A program made the position numbers and the translations under genes. From Tyto alba (Eukaryota; Chordata; Aves; Strigiformes; Tytonidae), in assembly GCF_018691265.1 (NCBI RefSeq), contig NW_024881321.1, positions 22,728,198-22,792,197 of the forward strand: 64,000 nucleotides of DNA, given 5' to 3'. The notes below the pieces were generated by a model. It did no database searches and had not been told where the DNA came from. It saw only the letters and a list, made by a program, of their open reading frames with translations. Below are positions 34,756-48,727 of this stretch, piece after piece (position 1 is the stretch's first letter; the number at the start of each line of letters is the position of its first letter).

Positions 34756-35246
34756 TGTCCTGGTTTGAGCTGGAATAGAGTTCATGTTCATTTTGGTAGC
34801 TGGAGGAGAGCTGCAGCACACTGAGACCCCAGGGGCTCCCCAGGTCCCAGAGCCCTCACCTGTGTGTGGGGGCAGGGGGAGCACAGCTGGAGGGCTGGGC
34901 CAGGATTGGCCGATATCCCATGTCACGTGACATTGTGCTCACTATATAAAGGCAGGAGTGGGCCAGGAAGGGCTCTCACTTCCTGGAGTGTTGCTGTGGT
35001 GCCTTTGTGTTTGGGATTGACAGCTGGGAGCAGGTGGGTGTTGGTCAGTGGGAGGTGAGCAGCTGTATTGTACATTACCTGCTGATACTGCTGTCAGCGT
35101 ATTGTTCTGTTACTGTTATTAAACTGTTTTTATCTCAACCCGTGAGTCTCCCTTTACCCCTCTAATTCCCTCCCCATTCCCAAGTGGGGTTGGGTGGGTG
35201 AGTGACTGCAGAGCGTTTAGCTGCTGAGTAGGCTCAAACCACTACA
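34756..35246 (+). repeat. 3' LTR of the provirus
   Basis: The 491-bp LTR runs from TGTCCTGGTTTGAG to ...CCACTACA and is followed by AACAT. It contains TATATAAA (34943-34950) and ATTAAA (35118-35123). It retains the segments deleted from the 5' LTR, so it is closer to the family's full length. Confidence 0.93.
34922..34931 (+). promoter_or_regulatory. Palindromic E-box upstream of the TATA box
   Basis: GTCACGTGAC is a perfect palindrome around CACGTG, the class recognised by USF/MITF/TFE bHLH-zip factors, 11 nt before the TATA box. The same position reads CATGTG in the other two family copies. Confidence 0.5.
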
Positions 35247-35251
35247 AACAT

Positions 35252-37653
35252 ACAGCTACACTGCCTGGTTTGAGACAGTATTCACTTAAATTTATCATAA
35301 TAAAAATGTGAAGAATATACTCTAAGCATGGTATTTCTTAAAATGATGTATTTTTAATAAAACATATAATATTTTAAATTACATACTTTTAATTAATTTA
35401 TAAGTAAATAGCAATACTTAATTCTCAGAATCTTTGCTTCTGAAGTTAACATCCTCAGTTTAGGGAAAATGAAACATATGCAACATATGCTCATTGATAA
35501 CAAAGGGACTCATTCAAAGCTGATATCAAAATATTTTTGACATTTCACATACAATATGCATGAGTATGACATTCAGATTACTAATTTATGGATGAAAAAG
35601 TTAGAAGAAGGAAAATTGAAGGTTGCTCTAATAGTGCTAAATAATATGTATTATTCTTATTGAATGTATTGAAAAATAAGTTTAGCTGTCTTGTCAGAGA
35701 CTGTCACCAGGAAATATTTTCAAAGTGACCTTGATTCATCTGAAGCAATCTTACAGTTTTACTGCAATTGTTTTTTTTTTCAGTCAGTCAATTCTGCTAC
35801 TACCTATTTATAAACAATTATCAGAGCCCTATGAGATTAATCAAAATGAAAAAATGTACTCTTGAATGATTTCAGTTAATTATACCAAGCAGAAAATTGG
35901 CTGAGAGGGTCAAGTGTCATAATATGTACTTAAAGTGCTCAGTATTCTGGAATAAAATTACTTTGATCGTTAAAGAAATTTATAAAAGAGGAATGAATAT
36001 CGCTAGATGTATAATTACATATTTTTCCAGTATATATATTTTCCCTAAAAGATTGTAATAGAGGTTTGGACTTCACAATACAAATTTAGGACTATTCATG
36101 AAAAGCTTACTTTCTTGTCAGCTAAGCAGAATTTTACATATCTACAAAGGTCCAGAAAAAATAGGCTGAAAATTACAAAACTTACTATTTCTAGAAGTGT
36201 CTTTTGTGTGCAATGAATTATTTGCCTTATATGCCCAAACTGAAAAAATTGAAGGGAAAAAGAGAGTTGTCTGTTATTTTTCTTTATTTCCAATGTATAG
36301 AACATAGTTTCTTATTTACAGAACAGAATAAATACATTAAGTCATCTGAAAAGCTTGGGGTTTACCATTTGTTTGGTTTTCTTTGGTGTTCATATGAGAG
36401 TTTGGAGATGGAAAAAAATTGTTCTGCACATGGATTGAAAAGAAAACTCACAGCCCAGATGGCTATGCCTGTCACCTGTATCTGTGCATACAGCAGAACA
36501 ATAGAGTTGGTTCTTCACTCTAGCAATGAGACATACAGAAAGAAAAGCAATTGTATACACTCAGTGTTTAATTATACACATTATTTTTGCAACATAGACA
36601 TCTGCTTAAAATCTGGAATGCCTTGTATGAATTATTTTAGATACAGACAAATGTATGTGGTTTGTTCATTTAACACCAATGAATAACTGAAGAAAATTTT
36701 ATTAATCTGTTAGCATTTATAAAATGCTAGTATATAAAACATATTTTGGCTCTGTTTCCTTTGCTTTCTGGGACATTATCAGCCATGCAGAACCATATGT
36801 CACCAGAAATAATAGCAAATGATCAGTTTATTAGTATTCTATTCCAGTGCTGAGGAGAAAAAAAAAAAAAAAAAAAGCTCAAAAAACAAAATTGAAAAAC
36901 CTCAGGAACCTACAAAAGAAAAACCTATTTTCTATATATTAAAAGGATGCCTTAAGAACTCCAAATTATTTGAGTTCTTCACTAGTTTTAATCTGAAATG
37001 TTGAGATTTATATTTCATGAAAGCTTGAGCAGCTGTTGAATTGCTGATCTGCTTAGGACCACATTTGGACTTCATAGGCTCCAGTTTGGACTGAAGAACT
37101 AAGCACCTAAGCAACAACTTTATCAGCATGATTCCTTTTCTCCCTATATCAGAGAGTGTCCACAGATTGCTCCCCATAGAGGTAAAACTGTGCATCATCC
37201 CAGATACAATTAAGAGCAGTTACATAGTTAGATGGTTCAAAACCCCACCCCAATTAGCAGTTTGGACAGCATGGTCACTACACATTTTAAAATGGAATTC
37301 AACTTCAAAGTCAGGCCCCTAAATATAGATGTCTGTAAAGGAGTTCTCTACATGTGACTTAGTTATCAAAGTTTTCATTAGATGTAATGAAGGTTTACTG
37401 AGATGCCAGAGTCCCTGTACACTTGATTAAAGTAAATTATGTCATTCCCAGCCCATAGAAGATATTCACCTGTAGAAAATCTTAGGTTTTAATTTAGGAA
37501 TCTTTTCAGTGTTGCCAAGAGTTGTAATTCCAAAACATGAGTTTGTAAGGATGGCAACTTTTAAATAAGCAGCTGACAATTTATGGTCTCGGAAACTCAA
37601 GGTATTATGTTGGGGTAGCAAATGTAGCAAAACAGTAAGAAGAGCTGGACAGT
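35252..37653. other. AT-rich sequence, no gene recognised
   Basis: A 160-codon plus-strand frame at 36204-36686 has no recognisable domain and lies in ordinary AT-rich sequence, so I treat it as chance. A poly(A) run lies at 36858-36876. Confidence 0.45.
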
Positions 37654-37810
37654 CACAGAATCTTAGAATCATAGAATGGTTTGGGTTGGAAGATACCTTA
37701 AAGATCATCTAGTTCCAATCCCCCCTGACATGGGAAGGGACACCTTCCACTAGACCAGGTTGCTCAAAGCCCCTTTCAACCAGGTCTTGAACCCTTCCAG
37801 GGGGGTGGCA
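37654..37810 (-). mobile_element. CR1 LINE 3' tail, minus strand
   Basis: Three inverted CR1 octamers (CACAGAAT, CTTAGAAT, CATAGAAT) at 37654-37677 mark the 3' terminus. They are followed by the antisense of the CR1 3' untranslated region (AAGATCATCTAGTTCCAATC, then CTAGACCAGGTTGCTCAAAG). It breaks off near 37810, so only about 155 bp remain. Confidence 0.9.
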
Positions 37811-40063
37811 ACATGCCTTAGGTCTTCCCACCCCCCCAAACAAGCTAATGCAGAATATGCTTTGTTTGGGGAACCTATAAGAATGATTTATCTAGTATGT
37901 GCATTATTTGTAGATATTTGTCTTTTAAAATGTTAATTAAAAAAACCTCTAATTAAAGAATATGTCACTAAACATCTTTGTCATCCAGATAAATAGTAAG
38001 AGCAAAACTCAGCCCTGAGATAAAGCTGCAGTACATAAGCTAAAAGACGGAAAATATTTCTCTATATCAGTCACAGTTTCGGTACTGAAAAGTATTTCTT
38101 TTTCTTCTCCTCAAATATCATTTCACTATTTGACTGGAAGAATTTGAATTGTATGAGAGAGCTTTGTAAGCTCAGGGTTTCATTTTTTTTGTGGGTGTAT
38201 ATTTTACCTGTGAGTTTTTAAATTAGCATGTTAATTACTTGGGCTTCTTTTTTTCACTTAAGTGAAAAAGAAGTAAAAAAAACCACACACACACACAAAA
38301 TGGAAAAAGCAACTGATGAAAGAAATACACTCCTATAAAGTATTAACGAAGAAGGTATTGCATAGAGCTGAGATGGAGAGAATGTGACTCTTGAACACAA
38401 GCAGTATTGAATTAACAAGGTAGGAAGAGTTTTCTTCCGTGAGTACCTGAGACCAAGATTTACCACTTGCTTGTTGAGCCTGACTGACTGTGAAAAGAAA
38501 CAAGTAATTTTACCTCAGAGACAACATATCTTCAAAATTCAGTGTGACACCTTGACTTCCAAATTTTATGTCAAGTCCTTACACATGAGCCTTATGATTC
38601 TGTTGGCCAGAACTCAGATTCAGGGTTTAAATGAATGCCAGAAGTAAAATTTCAAATTTTCAGATGAAACTGGACAAATTAAATTATTCAGTTTGATACT
38701 ATATTTTAATTTCATCAGATTTATATTTCTTTTAGCTTGTTTTATTGGCTTCATAGGATGTACTGCTAACTGCTAATGTTACATGTTTTATGGGTTAGTT
38801 ATCACTCCCATTCTGTTTCTTGAATCTGAAAAGAAATTTCTGGGGTACTTTCATCAAGACAGACAATTTTCAAGAGATATTTTATGGATCAGAGGGCTTT
38901 AAAAACAATCCTGTGTTAAATGTTCTGCAGGGCCAGTGAGGTGAGATTTTATGCAGTTGAATTAGAATTAGACTTCATGAGAGCTCAGCCATTGAAGCCT
39001 GCAATTTGTCTGGGGAACACTTACAGAAAAATTATTTTCCTCAAATCATATGCTCTTTTATGGTTGAATATTGAGAGTCTGATTTTATTTCCTATGGAAA
39101 TCGGGGTCAATGTGAATGCTTCTTTTTTTAATATGTTCAGAATGTGACAGGCCCTGGAAGATAGTTTCTCAATGTCTGCTAAATCCCTGAAGGGGATACT
39201 GAAGAAGCCAAAGACAAAATCATTGAAATAAAAATGAATTTTATTTTTCTGCATATTTTTCTGCTTCTTAAAAACATATCACTCTTTATTTTTCCTTTTA
39301 TAGCTATATAAGACATACAGCATATATCATATTTAATTTCTTGCTGACTTTATTCTTTTCAAACAAATGCTACTTTGCTTTCAAATGATTTAAACCTGAT
39401 TATTTTTGTGTGTTTTCTCCCAATCTATGAATCTGAACCCAGGATGATAATTCTGCACTAATATTAAGAACATCTTATGTGTGATTTGGACCCTTTTGAT
39501 GAAGTTATCCCTGAGCCTAAGGTTCTCAGATGTGCTGCTGTTTGTTGCTGTGACTTTGGAAGTGACTCCACTTTAAAATTCTTTGCCAGGAGTAAGGATT
39601 TCACCATGGTGTCATTGTCTATTAAATAAGAAGAAAAGTCTTTATGGTATCAGGTAACAGGGGTGAAGAAGTATGAAAGCTAACTGTCAAATATATCAAA
39701 TAATTGCAATCAAGAATAATTGCCTTCTTATCTTTTCCATGAATTGTCTTGATCTGGTGCCTGTTATTACAGTACTTGAACACCCTATAATGATGATTAG
39801 AGTTTTATAATGCAAAATATACACCAAACAGAATAATGTTGAAAAGCTTGTCTTTAGGACAATGACTTTATTCTTACACAAGGTAGGAGGCTATGACTTT
39901 AAGAAAGTATGTATGATATAGTGAGGGAAGAAATAGAGAAAAGTGGAATAGTATTCTTATAAATAAATGTATAAAATAAAGGAATTCAAGGTTTTCTTTA
40001 AAAAAAAAATCTTTCTACTTTTTTTTACCATCTTTTCTGTTGCTTGTTGGTTTTTGTTTTTTG

Positions 40064-40088
40064 TTTTTTTTTTTTTTTTTTTTTTTTT
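40064..40088. repeat. Poly(T), 25 bases, in a T-rich zone
   Basis: The run is embedded in T/G-rich sequence from about 40010 to 40130. The apparent open frame across it is low-complexity. Confidence 0.9.
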
Positions 40089-43000
40089 AATTGTTTTTTG
40101 TTGTTGTTTTGGTTTGTTTTGTTTTTTATTATTTTGGATGTTACCATTTTATAATGTCAGCATCATAATAACTTCAAAGCAACTTCTACTAATAAGGGGA
40201 TAACCATATCTCTGGTTAATGGACTGCTATACTGGAAAAAGAGCTCTTGTTTCATGGCTGATTTTGGTCATAATTCCTGTGCCGAAAGCATTTAAATTAC
40301 AACAACATAATAATAATTTAAAAAGTTTGCTTATTTTAAGATGACTCACTAAAATGAAGGCAAAAATTATAAACTGTAATTTAGGTCTTCATTTGTCTCT
40401 TTGCTGAAGAAGTTTTAGTACCTCATTGTTTTGAACTTGACCATCAGAACAGTATTGTAATTAGGAACCCAGATTAGATCTCTGGGTCAGTTATGCATAG
40501 TGTTTATGAAAAACTGTTTTCATGGGAATCCCTAGTTCTGACTGTATGATATTTCAGCTGTGCAAATTTAGTGGAATGGTATCCACTTCCTTTGTTACGC
40601 AAATATTGAATACATCCCTCAGTTACAAAGGTTCATACTTAATTGTATTCAGCTTTTATGTATGTAGCTGACTATGTGAGAGGGAAGGCAATGAAGCATA
40701 CGACTCCGATATGAGAGAATTCAGTGAGATAATCTCAGATTATGTTGCATAGGATCTTTTCACACCCTCTTTCCACTCATGAATTTTCCATAAGTAGGCT
40801 TTAAAGGGCATAATATTTTTCTTTGACATAGACATATTATTAAACTGACTTCTTAGTAGAAACATGGATCATTTTTACCTCCATAATTGAAATCTGAGAC
40901 ATAAGTGAAGTACTGTAAAACATGTTTAAAAATTGTTTTTGGCAGTCATTGATGTGTAATTGTTGTATTTATTTGTTTTCAGTTTATGTAGACACTTGTA
41001 ACTCCATTTAGCACAGATTTCATACCCCAACTATTACTAGTTTACTTGGTTACCACACATAGACCTTTTTTGTTGTTATGTTATTAATATATTATTGGTC
41101 ATATCCTGTTCAAATGTGTTAGTAAAATTCAGCAGCATTTTAGGTTAGAGTATTGATCCATAAGAAAAGCCCAGGGAAACTTAATTTCTAATCATTAAGA
41201 GTAAAAGCAGCACCACTGTTACTGTCTATAGCCTACCAGTGAAGGTGTGTGTTACTGATCTCCTTCAGAAAATTCACTGTAGGTTGTGGAATAATTTAGC
41301 CTCCACTCAAGATTGTCTTATTCCAAGCAGATTTTAGTTCCAGTGTAGACAGGACAATGCTTTCATTGTGTATCCTGACATTTTAGGAATTTGTTCCATC
41401 ATTTAGGCTTTCAGTTAGAAAAATAAGAGGAATCTATTTTTCTTTCATAGATTTCTTCTATTAAATTAGCTGAAGTTTTGTCTCAAACTGTGGAGTGAAG
41501 AGTTAGTCAAGTAATGGATACACTTGTTTATATTTTGAATGAATAACTGGCTGAGTTTCCAGATCACTATTCAAGTGTACTGAAGGTAAACATGCCAGTT
41601 GATAACATTTGCTACCAACTGGTAAATGGTAGTGCATGGTATCAAAGTGTCGCCTGGAAAACAAGTGGTGCTGTTGATTTTAAAATAACAGTTTTACAGT
41701 TTAAAAGAAGACCGTGAAAAGGCCTATTCTTTCCTTAACTATGGTTCAGACAGCTCCCTGCATGCCTGAAACAGTAACTGTCTCTCCCACTTTCATGACA
41801 TTGTCAGAATTAAAACCTTCCTCCTTCTTAATTTGAGAAGTAAAAATAGTTTAAATGCCACATCATAAGAAATGTTCCAGTCAGGGTCACAATGAACTGT
41901 ACTTTCTGTCATGGATATATTGAAGATAACTAAAAAAAGACTAATAGTGATAAGAAAAAGGATGTGAGTTTCTTCCTATGCAACTGACTTCAAAGGGTGA
42001 TCTTTGAAATGAGAATAAAAACTATAACACATATCTCATGAACTCTTCCAGGATTTGTGTAGGAAAGTAAGGTTTTTGTTCTACAGTGATACCAAAATAA
42101 AACAGGTCTCAACTGATCAGTATTTGATTGTTAGATGGGTAGTTCAAAGAGGTTCATTATTGTCTTCATAACTCAGTGGTACTAAAGAATCTTTGTGGCA
42201 AATACTGAAAGAGCTCTTATATGTGTGTTTACTTTTTCAACTAGTAAATATTGATGTTCACTTTAGCTGTAGGCAGTACACAGGTAAGGATGCCTTTTGA
42301 TTTTCTTTCTTATGGAGGTATGTGCAGGTGTGTGAATAAGGTGATTATTTTCTGTGACCTGTGATATGACAGTTAATATGATATTACAGTCTGCTTATGT
42401 ATCTTATTTAATTTGACTGTCTAGATTATTTTTGGTGCACATGATCTCGTAAATATTGAATGGAAAAACAGCCCAACATGCTCTCTGATCTTAATCAGAA
42501 GGTCAAATATTTGAGTGTAAATGTACAAAACAAGTATATAGCTGGTGTGTGCTTCAGTGTGTGTATCTCCAAAAAAGGGATGTTTAGGCTCAGCATCTTC
42601 ACCTTCTACTCACTCTGATAGAGATTCTAACAGTTACAAAGATCCTATCTTTTTTACACTGAAGATACTTTACAATTTCAAAAGCTCTCTTTCTGATGGC
42701 ATACCTTAGTAGTAGATTTAGTCCCATGATGCTGTAAATATATATGCATGTATGAATAGATTTAATTTGTTCTGTGTGAAGTAGCTCATTATATTATGTA
42801 ATCAATTAAATCTGTAGAAGAGGTTATCTTTATTGAAGCACTTAAACTTCTAGCATCATGATCCTATAGGTATCTCAATATGACTAAACATGAGAACTCA
42901 TTTGGAATGTGAGGGAAGATTAACAGGACTCTCTACAGAAGCTAGCTTGGAAAGACCAAATAGTAGGATTTGTTTCCAAAGCAGTTCATACAATTGTTTC

Positions 43001-44308
43001 CTGGATCCTGTGACAATAAACCTTTGGAGAACCTAAAAACAGATCCCGTATCCTCCTATAGGGGTAAGTAAATATCAACCACAAGCTTAATGCTGGTAAG
43101 GAAATATCGGACACAAGTTTCAGAAAAAAATAAAAGGAGTGGACTCAGAGAGGGAGGGCAGATTTTTTCATTAGAGAGTTTTCTTAGATAAAGAATAACT
43201 TCTTATTATGCTACACTATGCCAAATGAGAGAACAATATAATTTCATTCTAAAAATAGTCAAAATCTGTGCTATAGAACTGTAAATTCAGTAGATGTGCC
43301 ATTATTTGAAGATGTTGGATTAAATAATACAAAGTAGTTGTTGAAGTCGCTGTCTAACTAGTGTTGAGACTAAGCTCAAATATAAATTTGCTGTTTTAAG
43401 AATGTTTTCACAAAAAATCTTTTCAGATAAAGGGAAATTTCACCTATGATATGTAATGAAATTTTAAAGTTTATTCATGTAAATAATATTTCTGCTCTAA
43501 ATCAGTCTTGCCAATTCTAAATATAATTCATAAAGTCCGATGTTCTGAAAAGCGTTCAGAGAAAAGGAAATAAAACAATTCAAGTACATATGGCTTGAAA
43601 TGACTTCAGAGGCTTAGCTAATGGGAGTGAAAATTTCCATGATGTAAGCATGCATTTGCCATCCAAATGAGGGCCTCATTAGAAAATAAAAAACACATGT
43701 TGGAGAAGTCTGTAGAACAACTTTTTTTTCACAAAGCATTTGATTATGCCAACCATGTAATTGTATCTTATTCCTTCCTACATCATTTCAGATGTGTTGC
43801 TGTACAGACATTCATGTATTTATTCATGTAACAGAAATACTCTAAGTGCAAAAATTAACCCTATGGTTATATTTGTGCAAGACCAGGGCTGCTATAGAGG
43901 TTAACAGTGAAGATTTGGTGAACAAAACATAAGCAGAACAATTCAGGAATCATACTCTAGCTGACTCTAAGTAAGTAAGAGTTAGTGCGTGTGTCGTTGG
44001 ATGAAAAGATTTCCAGAGTTTGTGAACACTCCAGATGCTTTTTAAGTTAATAACAAAACAGGTGCAGTAAAATCAGTAGTTCTCAAACAACCTATCTGAA
44101 GATGCAAAAAATAGCAGTGAAGTATTTACTCAGTCACTTTTAGGAATGACAAAAAGGAAAAGATGATGTGGATGTCTGATATTGATCCTCAAGGTAGGAC
44201 AGAGAAGAAAAATCTTAAACAATGTGCATAGGAAAAAGCAGGGAATCACAGGGTTTTGTGCAACACAGAGGAATACTAAATACAGTAATAAATAAGGGAC
44301 TTCTATAA

Positions 44309-44352
44309 ATATATATATATATATATATACATTTTTCTTTTTTTTTTTTTTA
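44309..44352. repeat. (AT)n followed by a T run
   Basis: About ten AT units (44309-44329) are followed by a T run. Confidence 0.9.
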
Positions 44353-46016
44353 CAAATCATTAGGTTAATTGGAGGGCAGGGTAATTTTCCAGAAATCAGA
44401 CAAATCAGAAAAGAAACAATTTTGATAAATTCTATGAAATTTAAAAGAAACAGTAAAATGTGCAATATAAAAAATCAACATGAAAATTATTTAAAATATG
44501 ATGCTAGGATATCTGGATTACTTTCCACCATTGGGGTTCTTGTATAATACCATCACGTATAAGAAATAAAGTAGGAATATGACACAAATGGTTGAAACAA
44601 ATAGCTATAGAGATAGTGCTCTATATTGGAGATGATTTATTACTCAAATTTACAACTGTGTGATATATGGCACCATTTTAAAATTAATCTCTATGGGTAT
44701 TTACAGATTAATAGAATGAACTGCATTACAGAATCTGTGCCATTATGTTGTGATATTTACTAGAAAATGATTGAGTTGAAAAACAAATGAAAAGAAATCA
44801 TATATTAAATCCTTATTTAGAGTTGATAGTTTTTTTTTTTTTCTCTTTTCAGCTTTAATTGCTGTAGAACAGGGAGTTATCCTGAAGAAAAAAACAAATA
44901 AAATAAAACTAAATACAAAGAGAAAGACTCTTAGTGATCAGATAGAATTAAATCTTACAGAACAGTCAGTGTTTAAACAAATACAGTGGGTTTTTTTTGG
45001 GGGAAGATACTATTCACAATGTATTATTCATTTAAAAGGGATCCTATGGGAAGCACTAGAGTCTGTACCTTTAATAATGTAGCACAGAGCACTCAAGAGC
45101 ATTCCTGGGCCCTGAAATACAACTCCATATACTACTGCCCTGTTTGAAAGCCCTCAAACATGTTTTGTCTTATGGCTAATAACATCGTCCCTAACAGTTT
45201 CTGGGCATGATCTGGGAGGTTGAATTTTCCAGGGACTATTCAACATAAGCAGTTCTCATGCAGTAACCTTATGAAGAAAGCAAAAATAGTGTTCTAGAGC
45301 AAATGAAGACCACTCTGTTTAACCAGCTTCAATGCTCATGAACAGTCTTGGACATAGTTCATTTACTAGTATAGACATAACCAAGTATTTTTGACCACAG
45401 TTTTCCAGTAAAGTATCAATGATGCTTATTAAAGTATATCTGAGTGAAAATGATCATGATTTTAAGAAAGATTTAATATTTGCAGCAGCCAAATAATTGC
45501 AAGTGGTATGGATCTAGCCAAGCTACCTATTACTGTTTAAGGGAGATTAATTCAAAAAGGTTTTTGAATTACATCTAAACCAACAGTAATGTGCATTACC
45601 TGTGAACTCAGAAAACATGGTCAGCAGAATGACTGCTAGCTACAACTACCAAGGAAGTTGTATCAGCAGTGTCTTCAGATTTTTTTGGAATGATCCCTGA
45701 CGGTTGTTTGTGGGGTGATATTTTCCCTCCTTGAAGCTCCTCCTCCTTGAAGTAATAGTGTCCATTTAATTAGAGTTCCATCACTCAAATCAGGTTTTAC
45801 CAACTTCTCAATGTATTTCAAAAATATCACGTAACCTTGTGTTACCTGTCTGTCACAAAACGCTGTTTCAAAGAACTTTTCAGCTATGTGGTCTAGAGTT
45901 TTGTTCCTCTCTGGCTAAAACACAGAAGACCTGTAATCTAGGTGCCTCAGTGCTTGATTTACACCCCTGCCGTTATCTCAAAATATATGTGCATACATAT
46001 TATATTCTCTCTTTTT

Positions 46017-46018
<2 letters not shown>

Positions 46019-46054
<36 letters not shown>
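46019..46054. repeat. Poly(T), 36 bases
   Basis: This is the longest homopolymer of the window. No retrogene body is visible on the right side, where the complement would place it. Confidence 0.92.
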
Positions 46055-48727
46055 CTGGTTTTAGAACAAATACACTAAGGATGAAGTTGTCCTTGTTTAC
46101 TTTTAAAATAAATAAATTAACAAATGGACATTTTTTCAGAGGATAGATATTAACTTCTTAGAACCTGATCTAAGAGCAGAAATCATATTGAGAAATGAGG
46201 AACAAACAATAAAATGTTTACTTGCTAGACCTACAAAATGTGATACTGTAAATCATACTCTGGCTTATTTTCACTGCCTACCTCAGGTCTTGAATACTTA
46301 TCACAATTCAGATAATTTAAAGTCATAGTCAAAAAGCAAGAGATATATATCAAAAAATGATGCAGACTATCATAATTAGATACATAAAAATATATAGTCT
46401 AGGTAATTCCCAGCGTACACAAAAGAACATGTTTGTGGGGATGTATATAGATATGTAAACGTGAATCAAGAAAGGCAAAAAATATAGACACTTCTTTCCA
46501 ATGTAGTTAATCACTTTAATGTGGATGAGCAATCTTCATACATTAAGAAGTTTTTTAGTACCACACAAGAGTACAAGCACACAGGGAACACGTACAAAGG
46601 GAAACATGAAGAGTAATCGTTTAGAAAAGAGCAAAATGGAGAAAGGAAAAATGTAAAAAACAACAAAAGAAATAAAAAATAACTACAGATATGCAATATT
46701 TATAATATCACCATATTCATACTTTGAAATTAATATACTGGCAGAAGTCCAGTCTTTCAGATTTTTTGGAGAAAGAGGAAAGGAAAGGAAAGATAAGTGA
46801 GTTGCTCAGTTAGAAATATGTTTTTCTTCACATTTTGCAAATTTAATTCATTATAGAAGGCGGGAAATTGTTTCATCCCACTTGATACAATTTCCCCTTT
46901 TTGGTTTTGGATGTTTCACATATTAGTTTCTCATTATAGATAGATTTTCTATCTTCTTTTATTATTTTGTTTTTACCTCTCTTCATATCACTCAGCAGAT
47001 AATACCATCGCCATACTTATTTCTCTTATCAAGACTTAGAAACCAATGATAACATTGATAGCATCAGTACTGTCAAGGCCAATAATGAAGGTTATGACTT
47101 TGTAAGAAAGTGGGTAGAAAAGTGATTCTGGGTAATCAGAAAAGGAAGACTAAATTAAGGAATTTTAATCTTACCTAAATATGAATTTCATACTTCAAAA
47201 TATTCAAAATATAGAGGAAAAAAAAAAAAAAAAAAGGCACACAAATGGCACATACTGCAGTTTCAAAATGTCTTCTATTCTTTTTGGTACTTTTCACATA
47301 TTATTTTATTTTCCTGGGCATTTATAATTATATTTATGAAAGAGAATGTAATCTGTTCCAAGACCACTAGCAGGAAATAATTAAGAGTATTTTTTTTCTT
47401 TTCCTCTTCACTTTTCATAAACTACAATGGATCTAATCAACTTTTTTTTCACTTTTGCACATTTACTGAATGTATGCAGTGATTCCAGTCACATGTAATA
47501 TTATGATTACATTCTAATTATGGAGTCTTTACCTATTTTTTTTTTTGGTTCCACTTCTGCAAAATAAATCTTCATTCTTTCTCACTACTAATTGGAACAT
47601 ATTTTTAATAAAGCTAAAATTATGATAGATATAACCCTATGAGAGACACTATAATTTTGTATTGATCACAAGTTCTCACAGAAGTCTTTGGCTGGGTTTA
47701 AACTTACTTGGGTGTAATGATTTATATATTTGATAAACAACAAATGCAGTATCTTGACCAGTTCAGATAAAAAATTGTATGTTATGGAAGTCTCATCTAT
47801 AAGATTCCACTTAGAAAATATTTATTGACAGACAGATATTAATGGAGAATGTCTTATTAAATTATGTACTATAATAGATTTCATTACAAAAAAAAAAAAA
47901 AAAAAAGAAGACAAAAAAAGCTGGTAGGTTCCATATTTTCAAATTAGGACTGTGAAAATCATACTGCTCCATATAATGAAAGTGCCGATTGAACACATTT
48001 AGCAAATAGTTTTGTTTGCTATGCACTGGCAAGTCCTTTGTAAGGCTGTTTTGGGAGATTTTGGGGCATGTTTTGGTTTGATTTGGTTTGATTTTTTTTT
48101 AATCTAGGAGTGATATTGAAAAAATGCAGTATTAGTCACTGCTGATGGAATAAATTAGAGGGGGAAAGTAGATGAGATTGGAAAGCTAATATGAAGAGTA
48201 AGTAAATGCTTCATAAGTCACCTCAAAGACAAATATGACTGTTTATGAATCCTGGAAGAGAAGAAGAAAGATGCAAATGATGAGGAATGGATTTAAACAA
48301 GTAAACCAGTTACATGAACTGGAACAATTACATACTTCAGTAATAAATGAAAGCAAGTGTGCTGGGTCTGTAGTTATCATATCAGAGAGTTTTTAATCTT
48401 GAAAACCAGTGTGAAATTACAATGAACAAGTGTTACTTGTAAAGGTGTAGAATTTAATTATATTTGGATTAAAACTGTGAAATAGATATCCAGTATGCTA
48501 ACACAGAGATGATATCTAAAATATATCAAAAGTAATTATTTAATTTTTTAATTAACAGATTTCAACATAATATATAAATTAATTCAAATTCATTCATTAA
48601 AAAATTAGATACCACTCTAAAACATGCACATTCTAATCCATTTGCAGGATTTATTATCAATTTGTAGATGATTTAAACAATCTTATTGACTATTAAAACA
48701 CATAAACAGTGAATCAATCAACGTCTC

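Larger units (their letters stand above)
29565..35246 (+). mobile_element. Endogenous retrovirus, complete LTR-LTR provirus, env-less
   Basis: A 5682-bp provirus is bounded by two LTRs of one family and by the 5-bp direct repeat AACAT (29560-29564 and 35247-35251). The internal order is primer binding site, a gag-position open frame, then protease, reverse transcriptase, RNase H and integrase remnants, then about 440 bp of non-coding sequence with no env. The pol sequence character, five-base duplication and missing env suggest a class III (ERV-L-like) bird element. Pol is broken by stops and frame changes, while the gag-position frame is open. The LTRs differ at about one base in nine over the half I compared by eye, so the insertion is old even though the duplication is perfect. 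It is not competent to encode a working Pol. Confidence 0.95.
37811..48727. other. AT-rich gene desert
   Basis: About 11 kb holds no recognisable gene, LTR or CR1 fragment. Homopolymers at 40064-40088 (T), 46019-46054 (T), 47218-47236 (A) and 47888-47906 (A), plus an AT dinucleotide run at 44309, are the only clear structures. Confidence 0.5.

Noticed and set aside
36096..36686. A host gene exon in the long frame near 36.4 kb
   Set aside because: No domain and no convincing splice sites were seen, and the codon content is ordinary AT-rich noncoding sequence.
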